From: Oleiphilaceae bacterium | Lineage (GTDB): Bacteria > Pseudomonadota > Gammaproteobacteria > Pseudomonadales > Oleiphilaceae | Direction of reading: 5' to 3' | Assembly (NCBI GenBank): GCA_018334495.1 | Contig: JAGXLV010000006.1 | Location: 1 to 64,000, forward strand | Length of the DNA: 64,000 bases | In this document: positions 11,849-23,391 of the stretch, piece after piece | How positions within the stretch are numbered: position 1 is the first letter of the stretch | Layout of the letters: the number at the start of each line of letters is the position of its first letter | Notes under the pieces: generated by a model | The model's input: only the letters and a program-made list of their open reading frames with translations | The model's database searches: none | What the model was told of the DNA's origin: nothing | Position numbers and translations under genes: made by a program

Positions 11849-12844
11849 TTATGTATGTTTGCCTGCAAGTCGAGCCTGCCAGGTTTTCTCCCAGGACAGC
11901 GCCGTCCCGACGATGGTGTCCAGATCATCGTAATCCGGCTGCCAGCCAAGCACTTCGGTAATTTTGCGATTATCCGCCATTAATGCCGCCGGATCGCCGG
12001 CACGGCGTTCCATTTCCTTAACCGGAAAATCAACGCCTGAAAGGCGCTTGACCACCTCAATCACTTCACGCACCGTGAAGCCGCGGCCATAGCCGCAATT
12101 CAGCACCTGGGAGCGGCCACCACCGGCCATATAATCCAGTGCCATGACGTGAGCCCTGGCCAGATCTTCGACGTGGATATAGTCCCGGATGCAGGTGCCA
12201 TCGCGAGTGGCATAATCGGTTCCGAATACGCTCATACCCTCGCGCACACCGGTGGCGCATTCAGAGGCAACTTTTATCAGATGGGTCGCCTCCGGGGTTG
12301 CCTGACCCAGCAGGCCTTCCGGATTGGCGCCGGCAACATTGAAGTAACGCAGAATCACGTAGTTCAGCGACGATGCCGCAGCAACGTCCATGATCATGCG
12401 CTCGCTCATCATCTTGGAGGCACCGTACGGATTGATGGGCGCCAGCGGCAGGTCTTCCACCAATACCGTTTCGTCGGGCATGCCGTAAACGGCTGCTGTT
12501 GACGAAAACACCATATAAGGCACCTGATGCCGATTAATGGCGCCGAGCAGATTCAGTGTATTACGGGTGTTGTTGCCGTAATACTTGAGCGGGTCAGCGA
12601 CGGATTCCGGCACCACAATGTTCGCCGCAAAGTGCAACACAGCCTCGAAATGATGGCTTTCAAAGAGCGAATCCAACGCCTCTCGGTCAGCCAGGTCACC
12701 CACGACCAGCTCACCGGAGGTCACAGCCCAGGGATAACCCGTAGATAGGTTGTCAAAAACGACAATGTCATGGCCGGCTGCGCCCAACTGGCGCACCACA
12801 TGACTTCCGATATAACCGGCACCGCCGGTAACGAGCACTTTCAT
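11849..12844 (-). CDS. galE: UDP-glucose 4-epimerase
   Basis: MKVLVTGGAGYIGSHVVRQL; SDR YGASK. Confidence 0.93.
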   Translation of the reverse strand: MKVLVTGGAGYIGSHVVRQLGAAGHDIVVFDNLSTGYPWAVTSGELVVGDLADREALDSLFESHHFEAVLHFAANIVVPESVADPLKYYGNNTRNTLNLLGAINRHQVPYMVFSSTAAVYGMPDETVLVEDLPLAPINPYGASKMMSERMIMDVAAASSLNYVILRYFNVAGANPEGLLGQATPEATHLIKVASECATGVREGMSVFGTDYATRDGTCIRDYIHVEDLARAHVMALDYMAGGGRSQVLNCGYGRGFTVREVIEVVKRLSGVDFPVKEMERRAGDPAALMADNRKITEVLGWQPDYDDLDTIVGTALSWEKTWQARLAGKHT

Positions 12845-12853
12845 GGTGGATCC

Positions 12854-13351
12854 TCAGTCGGTCCCTGATGCGGAGATACGCGCCTGCCGAATCTGACGTC
12901 GGCGCTGCGCAAAAAACTGCGATAACAGGTCACTGCAGTTGGGCGCCAGAACGCCTCCCGTAACCTCAACCTGCCAGTTCATGGTGTCTGCTTCAAGAAG
13001 GCGCAATGTGGAGACAATAGCGCCGGCTTTCGGTTCGGTGGCACCGAACACCAACCGGGAAACCCGGCTGTGTATCAGCGCACCGGCACACATAGCGCAG
13101 GGTTCAAGGGTTACGTACAACGTGGCGCCGGAAAGACGATAATTGCCCTCACGCCGGGCAGCGTCCCGCAGGGCGCGAACCTCCGCATGCCCGGTAGGGT
13201 CACAATGACTGATTGGCGCATTATAACCGGCCCCGATTTCACGGCCATCACGCACGACCACCGCGCCCACGGGCACTTCTTGTCGGCGGCCGGCAGCTTC
13301 TGCCAGGGCCAGCGCCCGCTTCATCCAGTGTTCGTCGCCGGGATTATTCAT
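12854..13351 (-). CDS. tadA: tRNA-specific adenosine deaminase TadA
   Basis: HAEVRALRDAA, LYVTLEPCAMCAGALIHSRVSRLVFG. Confidence 0.93.
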   Translation of the reverse strand: MNNPGDEHWMKRALALAEAAGRRQEVPVGAVVVRDGREIGAGYNAPISHCDPTGHAEVRALRDAARREGNYRLSGATLYVTLEPCAMCAGALIHSRVSRLVFGATEPKAGAIVSTLRLLEADTMNWQVEVTGGVLAPNCSDLLSQFFAQRRRQIRQARISASGTD

Positions 13352-13382
13352 GATTCAAAACCAGGGGTTTGAACGACCTCAC

Positions 13383-13442
13383 TCTCGCCCCTGTCGTTCT
13401 CACCCCTGTCGACCTCAACGCCGTCGCGCTCAACCCTGCCAC
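13383..13442. repeat. Four imperfect 15-bp tandem repeats (tctcgcccctgtcgt / tctcacccctgtcga / cctcaacgccgtcgc / gctcaaccctgccac)
   Basis: Direct reading of the guaA-tadA intergenic region. Confidence 0.6.
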
Positions 13443-13525
13443 TCACCGGTCACCTCAGTTTACAAGTTTTTGGTCAGACGTCGCAGCCCAAAATTCAGAC
13501 GGCTCAGAAAACTGCAGAATAAGCA

Positions 13526-15103
13526 CTACTCCCACTCAATGGTCGCGGGCGGTTTGGACGAAATGTCATAGGTGACGCGGGACACTCCGGCAATTTCATT
13601 AATGACCCGGTTGGAGACAGTTTCCAGAAGCTCATAAGGCAAGCGAGCCCAACGCGCCGTCATGAAATCTATGGTTTCCACAGCTCTGAGTGCGATCACA
13701 TACTCATAACGACGGGCATCGCCGACCACGCCTACCGACTTGACCGGCAGGAACACGGCGAAAGCCTGGCTGGTCTTGTGATAAAAGTCAGCGCGGTGAA
13801 GCTCTTCAAGGAAAATCGCATCGGCCCGGCGAAGAATATCGGCGTATTTTTTCTTCACCTCCCCCAGTATGCGCACGCCAAGGCCCGGCCCCGGGAATGG
13901 GTGGCGGTAGACCATGTCGTAGGGCAGGCCCAGCTCAAGGCCCACACGGCGCACTTCGTCCTTGAACAGCTCCCGCAGCGGCTCCACCAGTTTCATTTTC
14001 ATGGTTTCCGGCAGTCCGCCAACGTTGTGGTGGGATTTAATGGTGTGTGACTTGCCGTTTTTGGACGCGGCGGATTCAATCACGTCCGGGTAAATCGTGC
14101 CCTGGGCAAGCCAGTTTACGTCCCGGATATTTATGGCTTCCTCGTCAAAGACCTCAATAAAGGTATTGCCGATAATCTTGCGCTTTTGCTCCGGGTCCGA
14201 GACGCCCTCAAGCCGGGACAGAAACAGGTCTTCCGAGGCGCAGCGAATCACCTTCACGCCCATATTGCGGGCGAACATATCCATCACCTGATCACCTTCG
14301 TTCAGGCGTAACAGGCCGTTATCAACGAACACACAGGTCAGTTGATCACCAATGGCTTTATGCAGGAGCGCGGCGGTTACCGAGGAATCAACACCACCGG
14401 ACAAACCCAGCAGTACTTTGTCGCCTCCGACCTGGTCGCGAATCTTCTGTATCGCGTCCTCCACGATTTTTGCCGGTGTCCAGAGCGCTTCGCAGCCACA
14501 GATATTGACCACGAAATGCTCCAACATGCGCTTGCCCTGCAAGGTGTGAGTCACCTCCGGGTGAAACTGGACGGCAAACAGCTTACGGCTCAGATCCTGC
14601 ATCGCGGCGATAGGCGCGGATTCGCTTGAGGCCAGCAGCTCAAAACCTTCCGGCATGCTGACCACCTGGTCGCCGTGACTCATCCACACATCCAGCAGCG
14701 ACTGGCCCTGGGGAGTCAGGTGATCCTTGATATCCGCGAGCAAGGGCCCTTCGGTGCGAACCCTGACCTGAGCATACCCGAACTCATGCTTGTCCGAGCT
14801 TGCGACTCTGCCGCCGAGCTGTTCGGCCATGGTCTGCATGCCGTAACAAATGCCGAGAATCGGAATACCCTTGTCAAAAAGCCCCTCAGGTGCGCGCGGT
14901 CCGCCCAGATTGGTCACCGAATCAGGACCACCCGCCAGAATAATCCCTCGCGGATTAAAGTCCTGCAACGCCTGTTCGCTGATGTCGAAAGGTTTCACCT
15001 CGCAGTAGACGCCGACTTCGCGCACCCGCCGCGCAATCAGTTGAGTGTACTGGGAGCCAAAATCGAGAATCAGGATGCGGTGGTCGTGGATGTTCGTAAC
15101 CAT
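13526..15103 (-). CDS. guaA: GMP synthase (glutamine-hydrolysing)
   Basis: Class I amidotransferase [26 protein letters not shown]-term PPATIEWE. Confidence 0.97.
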   Translation of the reverse strand: MVTNIHDHRILILDFGSQYTQLIARRVREVGVYCEVKPFDISEQALQDFNPRGIILAGGPDSVTNLGGPRAPEGLFDKGIPILGICYGMQTMAEQLGGRVASSDKHEFGYAQVRVRTEGPLLADIKDHLTPQGQSLLDVWMSHGDQVVSMPEGFELLASSESAPIAAMQDLSRKLFAVQFHPEVTHTLQGKRMLEHFVVNICGCEALWTPAKIVEDAIQKIRDQVGGDKVLLGLSGGVDSSVTAALLHKAIGDQLTCVFVDNGLLRLNEGDQVMDMFARNMGVKVIRCASEDLFLSRLEGVSDPEQKRKIIGNTFIEVFDEEAINIRDVNWLAQGTIYPDVIESAASKNGKSHTIKSHHNVGGLPETMKMKLVEPLRELFKDEVRRVGLELGLPYDMVYRHPFPGPGLGVRILGEVKKKYADILRRADAIFLEELHRADFYHKTSQAFAVFLPVKSVGVVGDARRYEYVIALRAVETIDFMTARWARLPYELLETVSNRVINEIAGVSRVTYDISSKPPATIEWE

Positions 15104-15125
15104 GGTTTCCTCAGGTATGAAAAGA

Positions 15126-15152
15126 AAGGGCCCGTTTTCAAAACGGACCCTT
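15126..15152 (-). terminator. Hairpin AAGGG(c)CCGTTTT/AAAACGG(a)CCCTT in the guaB-guaA intergenic region; T-rich on the minus-strand 3' side
   Basis: Direct reading of inverted repeat. Confidence 0.45.
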
Positions 15153-15177
15153 CATTTGGGGGCGTGATCAGTTCTGA

Positions 15178-16725
<1,548 letters not shown>

Positions 16726-16746
16726 TCACGAACGAAACCCTTAATC

Positions 16747-16780
16747 GATTTATTATAAATCTGTAGCGCTTCACAGTAAA
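16747..16780 (-). promoter_or_regulatory. Putative guaB promoter: TTTACT-N17-TATAAT on the minus strand, inside a perfect dyad GATTTAT-T-ATAAATC (16747-16761)
   Basis: Direct reading; guaB/xseA divergent region. Confidence 0.45.
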
Positions 16781-16856
16781 CCGGGGAACACCCAACCTCA
16801 TGGCATCTGTTTGAATCCCGGTTATTTTTGTCTCAATTTTTTTTGGAAAATTCTTT

Positions 16857-18284
16857 ATGGATTGGCCGCCTGTACCCACCATGACCGCTCAGCCCCGGGC
16901 CTTGAGCGTCAGCGAACTGAACCATCAGGTTCGACATCTGCTTGAGGCCAGCTTCATGCAGGCCTGGGTCGAGGGCGAACTCTCCAGCTTTTCCCGACCC
17001 GCATCGGGGCATTGGTACTTCACACTGAAGGACAAGAAATGTCAGGTCCGATGCGCCATGTTCCGCGGCTTCAACCAACGCATAACCCCGCCAAAGGAAG
17101 GCGACCAGGTGCGCATTCGCGGCAAGGTGAGCCTTTACGAAAATCGCGGTGATTTCCAGATCATCGCCGAGCACCTGGAGCCCGCCGGCCTGGGCGCCTT
17201 GCAGCAAGCCTTCGAGGCTCTGAAGCGCAAACTCCAGCAGGAAGGCTTGTTCGACCCGGCCCGGAAAAAACCGATTCCCGCCCTGCCTCTTCATATCGGC
17301 GTCGTCACTTCGCCCACCGGCGCCGCCATCCACGATATCCTGACCGTGCTGGAGCGACGGTTTCCGGCCATCGCCGTGACGGTTTACCCCACTGTGGTTC
17401 AGGGCCTGTCTGCAGCCGGAGACATCATTGCCGCCATTCAGGCAGCCCAGGCTCACGGCAAGGCCGATGTGCTGATTATAGGTCGCGGCGGCGGCTCCCT
17501 CGAAGACCTCTGGTGTTTCAACGACGAAGCCGTGGCGCGGGCAATTGCAGCCTGCCCTTTGCCGACCGTGAGCGCCGTCGGGCACGAAGTGGACTTCACC
17601 ATCGCAGACTTTGTCGCGGACCTGCGCGCACCCACGCCCTCGGCGGCGGCGGAAAAATTATCACCGGACCAACGGGACTGGCTGCAATTGCTGGCCAACC
17701 AGGAAAAGCGGCTACTGGTGGCATTTCAGGGCGCAAAACGGCGAATGGCAACCCGCCTGGAGCACCTTGCCACACGCCTGCGCGATCCGCGCCGGGAATT
17801 GCTGGAAAAAGCTCAGCGTCTGGATGAACTGGACCTTCGCCTACAAGGGGTCATGAAGGCCCGGCTCACCCGTGATCTGACCCGTGTCGACCATGCCCGG
17901 AGCCGACTTCTGGCGCAGTCACCCGCGCGACAACTGACCCTGAGTCAAAATCAGCTGCAACAGCTATCAACCCGGCTCACCCAGAGTATGCGCCAGGGCC
18001 TGACCAATCGCCGCGAACGCCTGACCTACAATGGCCAAACACTCCATGTAGTCAGCCCGCTGGCCACTTTGGGCCGGGGTTACGCAATCGTGCAGACGAC
18101 CGATATACCCGTGGTGCGAAAGGCGCGGGAACTCAACCCCGGTGACAGCATCACGGCTCGGCTGGGCGAGGGCTCTGTCGACGCCTCCGTGACACGGATT
18201 AACCCCCCGACAACAGACGTTCAGGATGCTTCGAACCCGCGCCTTAGCACATTGTCTAGTAGTTCTCGTAACCAAAGGCCCTAA
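16857..18284 (+). CDS. xseA: Exodeoxyribonuclease VII large subunit
   Basis: LSVSELNHQVRHLLEASFMQAWVEGELSSFSRPASGHWYFTLKD. Confidence 0.95.
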   Translation: MDWPPVPTMTAQPRALSVSELNHQVRHLLEASFMQAWVEGELSSFSRPASGHWYFTLKDKKCQVRCAMFRGFNQRITPPKEGDQVRIRGKVSLYENRGDFQIIAEHLEPAGLGALQQAFEALKRKLQQEGLFDPARKKPIPALPLHIGVVTSPTGAAIHDILTVLERRFPAIAVTVYPTVVQGLSAAGDIIAAIQAAQAHGKADVLIIGRGGGSLEDLWCFNDEAVARAIAACPLPTVSAVGHEVDFTIADFVADLRAPTPSAAAEKLSPDQRDWLQLLANQEKRLLVAFQGAKRRMATRLEHLATRLRDPRRELLEKAQRLDELDLRLQGVMKARLTRDLTRVDHARSRLLAQSPARQLTLSQNQLQQLSTRLTQSMRQGLTNRRERLTYNGQTLHVVSPLATLGRGYAIVQTTDIPVVRKARELNPGDSITARLGEGSVDASVTRINPPTTDVQDASNPRLSTLSSSSRNQRP

Positions 18285-18344
18285 AGTCTCAGATAGGTAT
18301 CGGGAAAACGATGCCAGTCAAGGTCAAGCCCAGGAGGTTGCTAT

Positions 18345-20219
18345 ATGAGTTACAACGCTGAGTTCCGACGCTCCATCGACGACCCCGAATCATTCTGGCG
18401 GGATCGCGCCCAGGACATTGCCTGGATGCAGCCGCCTTCAGTCATCTGGCGAGCAAAATCCAATGGTCACGGTGAGTGGTTCCCGGATGGCGTGCTCAAC
18501 ACCTGCGACGTGGCCCTGGATGCCAATATTCGTGCCGGCCGCGGTGACCAGAAAGCGTTGATCCATGACAGCGCTGTCACCGGCGAAAGCCGTTCTCTGA
18601 CCTACGCAGAACTCACTGAACAGGTGGCCTTGTTTGCCGGAGCCCTCGCCGCCCAGGGGATCAGCAAGGGCGACCGGGTCATTATCTACATGCCGATGAT
18701 CCCGGAAGCGGTAATCGCCATGCTGGCCTGCGCCCGCATAGGTGCCGTCCATTGCGTGGTCTTTGGCGGATTTGCGCCCCACGAGCTGGCGGTGAGAATT
18801 AACGACGCCGAACCCAAGGCTATTGTGACGGCCTCCTGCGGGATCGAAATCCAGCGAGTCATCGCCTACAAGCCCCTGGTGGATCAGGCCATCAACGAAG
18901 CCGACCACAAGCCGGAGCACTGCATCGTATTCCAGCGGCCGCAACTCAGCGCCGACCTGCAGCCGGACCGTGACCTGGACTGGACGGTACTCATGGACAT
19001 CGCTGATCCGGTCGCACCGGTCGCCGTGCAGGCTACGGACCCGCTCTACATCCTTTACACCTCCGGAACCACCGGCAAGCCCAAGGGCGTGGTGCGGGAT
19101 AACGGCGGCCACGCGGTTGCCCTGCGCTACAGCATGTCTCTGGTTTACGATGCCAAGCCCGGAGATGTCTACTGGGCTGCGTCGGATGTCGGTTGGGTCG
19201 TGGGCCACAGCTACATTGTTTACGGCCCCCTGTTCGCCGGTTGCACCACGGTCATGTACGAGGGCAAACCGGTTAAAACCCCGGACGCCGGTGCTTTCTG
19301 GCGAGTCTGCCAGGATCATGGCGTTAACCTTCTGTTCACTGCACCCACGGCTTTCCGGGCGATTCGGAAGGAAGACCCGGAAGCGGATGCCATGGAACAT
19401 TACGACATCAGCTCACTGCGCAGCCTGTTCCTGGCCGGAGAGCGGCTGGACCCGCCGACCTATCATTGGCTGGCCGAAAAAACCGGCCTTCCCGTACTGG
19501 ATCACTGGTGGCAGACGGAAACGGGCTGGGCCATATGCTGTGATCCGATAGGCATAGAGCCCATGCCCGCGAAACCGGGCTCGGCAACCGTGCCCTCTCC
19601 GGGTTACAACGTGGACATCGTCGACCCCAGGGGCAAGCCCGTGCGCACCATGGAGCAGGGCCAGGTGGTCGTGAAGTTGCCATTACCTCCTGGCTGCCTC
19701 ACCACCATATGGGGCGACGATGAACGCTTCGTCAAAACCTACCTGGCTCCGGTTCCGGGTTATTATTTTTCCGGAGATGGCGGCTATGTGGATGAGGATG
19801 GCTATGTTTTCATCATGGGGCGGACCGATGATGTCATCAATGTCGCAGGACACCGCCTCTCAACCGGGGAAATGGAAGAGGTGATCGCCGCTCACCCTGC
19901 CGTGGCGGAGTGTTGTGTTGTCGGAGTGCACGATGACCTCAAGGGCCAGTTGCCGGTGGGACTGGTACTTATCAAGGACGGGGCCACCATCCGGCCGGAT
20001 GAACTGGAAGAGGAATTGGTCGAGATGGTGCGCGAACGCATCGGCGCCATTGCCAGCCTGCGTCAAACAATTGTGGTGGACCGTCTGCCCAAAACCCGCT
20101 CAGGCAAGATATTGCGCCGGGTCATTCGGCAGATTGCTGATCAGGAAGACTATGCCGTGCCGTCAACCATTGATGACCCGGCCATACTTGAGGAAATAAG
20201 CGACCATTTCCGTCGCTGA
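18345..20219 (+). CDS. prpE: Propionyl-CoA synthetase (PrpE-like acyl-CoA synthetase)
   Basis: YILYTSGTTGKPKGVVRDNGGHAVAL; PKTRSGKILRR. Confidence 0.88.
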   Translation: MSYNAEFRRSIDDPESFWRDRAQDIAWMQPPSVIWRAKSNGHGEWFPDGVLNTCDVALDANIRAGRGDQKALIHDSAVTGESRSLTYAELTEQVALFAGALAAQGISKGDRVIIYMPMIPEAVIAMLACARIGAVHCVVFGGFAPHELAVRINDAEPKAIVTASCGIEIQRVIAYKPLVDQAINEADHKPEHCIVFQRPQLSADLQPDRDLDWTVLMDIADPVAPVAVQATDPLYILYTSGTTGKPKGVVRDNGGHAVALRYSMSLVYDAKPGDVYWAASDVGWVVGHSYIVYGPLFAGCTTVMYEGKPVKTPDAGAFWRVCQDHGVNLLFTAPTAFRAIRKEDPEADAMEHYDISSLRSLFLAGERLDPPTYHWLAEKTGLPVLDHWWQTETGWAICCDPIGIEPMPAKPGSATVPSPGYNVDIVDPRGKPVRTMEQGQVVVKLPLPPGCLTTIWGDDERFVKTYLAPVPGYYFSGDGGYVDEDGYVFIMGRTDDVINVAGHRLSTGEMEEVIAAHPAVAECCVVGVHDDLKGQLPVGLVLIKDGATIRPDELEEELVEMVRERIGAIASLRQTIVVDRLPKTRSGKILRRVIRQIADQEDYAVPSTIDDPAILEEISDHFRR

Positions 20220-20339
20220 AATCGCTGTCAAAATGCGTTGAGGGCTTACGGGCAGCGGCGAGTCTTCAGGTGTGGTAACAGATGACCGAAAGTGGCAAAA
20301 AATGGCTTGAAAACCGAGATTTACATGCCGAAAAAACCG

Positions 20340-20367
20340 TTGACGGGGGGGTTACACGGTTTATACT
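20340..20367 (+). promoter_or_regulatory. Sigma70-like promoter TTGACG-N16-TATACT for the cold-shock gene, implying a long 5' UTR of about 170 nt
   Basis: Direct reading. Confidence 0.6.
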
Positions 20368-20546
20368 GAAATTGTTGTGAAAAAACAGTGGTATTCGATG
20401 AACAGGTTACACTGGTGTCGTTGAAGTCCTTGTCACACCTTCCTCAGCCTGATTTTTTCCAGCGTACGTTGTTAAGGGTGCCCATCATCCCGACAATTGC
20501 ACGGTCCCGTGAGGGCATAAAATCTCGGAAATACAGGAAAGTTTCA

Positions 20547-20756
20547 ATGTCTGATACCAAAACTGGCCACGTAAAGTGGTTCAACGAGTCCAAAGGCTTT
20601 GGCTTTATCGCCCAGGATAACGGCAGTGACGTTTTCGTTCATTACAGCGCAATCAACGCAAGCGGTTTTCGTACTCTGACCGAAGGTCAAAAGGTGGAGT
20701 TTACGGTAACCCAGGGCCCGAAAGGACCACAGGCGGAGAATGTCACCCCGGTCTGA
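20547..20756 (+). CDS. CspA-family cold-shock protein
   Basis: [39 protein letters not shown] motifs. Confidence 0.95.
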   Translation: MSDTKTGHVKWFNESKGFGFIAQDNGSDVFVHYSAINASGFRTLTEGQKVEFTVTQGPKGPQAENVTPV

Positions 20757-20801
20757 GGTGGCATTTTTCGTCCATTGCCCCTCACGGGCATTGGATTACA
20801 G

Positions 20802-20829
20802 AAAACCGGCATCCGTGCCGGTTTTTTTT
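20802..20829 (+). terminator. Intrinsic terminator of the cspA-like gene
   Basis: AAAACCGGCA-TCCG-TGCCGGTTTT followed by further T residues. Confidence 0.88.
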
Positions 20830-20857
20830 GTCACTAAGGTCCCAGGCTGCCGGTAAA

Positions 20858-22558
20858 TCAGGCATCCAGCGAAACAGCGATCTCATCGGCAATTCTCTGT
20901 GCGCCGGGCGACAGGATTTTCTGGCTAAGCGCTGACAACAGCGCCTGCAAGGTCGCGGAGGTGGTGTCTTCCGCCAAGGCCGCGGCGCTGCAGGGCTGGC
21001 CGTCTACCTGCAGGCGGATACAGGCCATGGCATTGGCATCGGTGCCTTCGCCCAGAGCAAACTCATCGTAAGCTTCCACCGCAATATGAACCTCGTGGTT
21101 TTTCTCCAGAGCGGCGACCAGCGCTTCCACAGCCCCCAAACCACGGCCTTCAAGGGTCGTCAGGTTAATGTCCACGCCGAAGCTGACCCGGGCATAAACG
21201 CCCTCTTCATCCCGATGCAGATCGTAGGATTTCAATTCCCAGTCCGGGTTAACCGCAAGGTAACGCTTTTCAAACAGACGGTGAATGGTGTCGGAATCGA
21301 TTTCTCCACCACCCGATTCCGCCTCGCGTTGAACCACCTTGCTGAATTCGATCTGCAACCAGCGCGGCAGGTTGATGTTGTAGTCGCGCTCGAGTATGTA
21401 AGCCACACCGCCCTTACCCGACTGGCTGTTGATGCGTACCACCTCTTCGTAACGCCGACCGAGATCGCGGGGATCAATGGGCAGGTAGGCCACTTCCCAG
21501 GGATCGTCTTCAGCACGGCGAGCCAGGCACTTGCGGATGGCGTCCTGGTGACTGCCGGAGAAGGCGGTGAAGACCAGCTCGCCAGCGTAGGGGTGTCGGG
21601 GATGGGTGGGAATTTCCGTGCAGGCTTCCACCACATCCGTGATTTCCGCCATGGAGGAAAAGTCCACTTTCGGGTCCACGCCCTGTGAGTAAAGATTCAT
21701 CGCCGCGGTAACCAGATCCATGTTACCGGTGCGCTCGCCGTTACCCATCAATGTGCCTTCAACCCGGTCCGCGCCGGCCATCACTGCCAGCTCCGCGGCA
21801 GCGACGGCACAACCGCGATCGTTATGGGTGTGAACACTGATGCTGATGTGCTCCCGATATTTGACCCGGTCACAGATCCACTCGATCTGGTCTGCGAACA
21901 CGTTAGGCGTGGCCATTTCCACGGTGGCGGGTAAGTTGATCACCACCGGCTGGCCCTGGTCCGGACGCCATACGTCGTTAACCGCATCAATCACGTCAGC
22001 GGCGAAATCAAGTTCGGTCCCGGTGAAGCTTTCCGGGCTGTACTGAAACGTCCACTCGGTTTCGGGATGCTCGGCGGCATGGGCCTTGACCACCTCCGCG
22101 CCTTTCACGGCAATAGCCTTGATGCCCTCGCGATCAAGCCCGAACACCTGCTCACGCTGTACCTTCGAGGTGGAGTTGTAGACGTGAACGATAGCGCGTT
22201 TGGCACCCGCCAAAGCCTCGTAAGTCCGGGCAATCAATTCAGGGCGCGCCTGGGTCAGCACCTGAATGTGGACGTCGTCCGGAATCCGGTCTTCCTCGAT
22301 AAGCTTGCGGCAGAAATCGAAGTCCGGCTGGCTGGCCGCGGGGAAACCGATTTCAATTTCCTTGAAGCCGACCTTGACCAGGAGTTCGAACAAGCGCTGC
22401 TTCTGCGCCACGGACATAGGCTTGACCAATGCCTGATTGCCATCCCGAAGATCAACGGCACACCACTGGGGCGCCGTTTCTATAACACGGTCCGGCCAGC
22501 GACGATCGGTTTTACGGAGCGGCTGAAAGGGAACATATTTGTGATGGTCAAAAGCCAT
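20858..22558 (-). CDS. leuA: 2-isopropylmalate synthase (long ~560 aa form)
   Basis: CAVDLRDGNQALVKPM; HTHNDRGCAVAAAELA. Confidence 0.95.
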   Translation of the reverse strand: MAFDHHKYVPFQPLRKTDRRWPDRVIETAPQWCAVDLRDGNQALVKPMSVAQKQRLFELLVKVGFKEIEIGFPAASQPDFDFCRKLIEEDRIPDDVHIQVLTQARPELIARTYEALAGAKRAIVHVYNSTSKVQREQVFGLDREGIKAIAVKGAEVVKAHAAEHPETEWTFQYSPESFTGTELDFAADVIDAVNDVWRPDQGQPVVINLPATVEMATPNVFADQIEWICDRVKYREHISISVHTHNDRGCAVAAAELAVMAGADRVEGTLMGNGERTGNMDLVTAAMNLYSQGVDPKVDFSSMAEITDVVEACTEIPTHPRHPYAGELVFTAFSGSHQDAIRKCLARRAEDDPWEVAYLPIDPRDLGRRYEEVVRINSQSGKGGVAYILERDYNINLPRWLQIEFSKVVQREAESGGGEIDSDTIHRLFEKRYLAVNPDWELKSYDLHRDEEGVYARVSFGVDINLTTLEGRGLGAVEALVAALEKNHEVHIAVEAYDEFALGEGTDANAMACIRLQVDGQPCSAAALAEDTTSATLQALLSALSQKILSPGAQRIADEIAVSLDA

Positions 22559-22730
22559 GGTGTTGATTCCTAATCGTTGGTGGTCTGCGCGCCGATGACA
22601 GGGCGCGATTCAAAATTTGATTCATTGACAACATGGTACGCCTTCAAAGACGAATAATGATTGCTTTTTTGAGCTTATTTCGTAATATTTTGGCAGCAAT
22701 AGCCTCAATTTAATTTAAAAGTAGAATTTT

Positions 22731-23228
22731 ATGCCGAAAAGAGAAAAAACACTGATCAGACTGGATAAAATTGACCGCCACATTCTTGAAGCCCTTCAGA
22801 AAAATGGCGAGCTGACCAATCAGGAACTGGCGGATAAGGTCGGGCTCTCGCCTTCTCCCTGCCTGCGCCGGGTCCGAGCCATGGAAGAGGCCGGCATTAT
22901 TCTGGGTCGGGTGACTATTCTCGATCACAAGAAACTCGGGCTGTCGCTAACCGCCATCATCCTGATCGGCATGGACCGTCACACCCCGGAGCGGTTTGCG
23001 GCTTTTGAAAAACAGGTGGCCGACTATCCCGAAGTCCAGGAATGCTACCTCATAACCGGCCAGGACGCGGACTACATGCTGAAAGTCGTGGTGCCGGACA
23101 TGGATCATTACCACGAGTTTCTGCTCAATCGCATCACCCGCATTCAAGGCGTGAGTGGCGTACACTCCAGTTTTGTGCTGCGGCGGGTGCTGGACAGTAC
23201 CGCCCTGCCCCTGGGTTATCTTTCCTGA
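22731..23228 (+). CDS. Lrp/AsnC-family transcriptional regulator, divergent from leuA
   Basis: LDKIDRHILEALQKNGELTNQELADKVGLSPSPCLRRVRAMEEAGII. Confidence 0.93.
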   Translation: MPKREKTLIRLDKIDRHILEALQKNGELTNQELADKVGLSPSPCLRRVRAMEEAGIILGRVTILDHKKLGLSLTAIILIGMDRHTPERFAAFEKQVADYPEVQECYLITGQDADYMLKVVVPDMDHYHEFLLNRITRIQGVSGVHSSFVLRRVLDSTALPLGYLS

Positions 23229-23391
23229 GCTGGCCCGAAAACTGTGTTCTGCGGCGCATTTTCAACCTTGTAGCCCCGGCCCGGGACCAAAGCCGGGGCA
23301 TGCGGCCAATCTGTACCTTGGGGCCCGGGCTCCGTACAATGTAACGATTAACCGATAACTTAAATTCTGATCAACCGCTACGGAAAACAAG

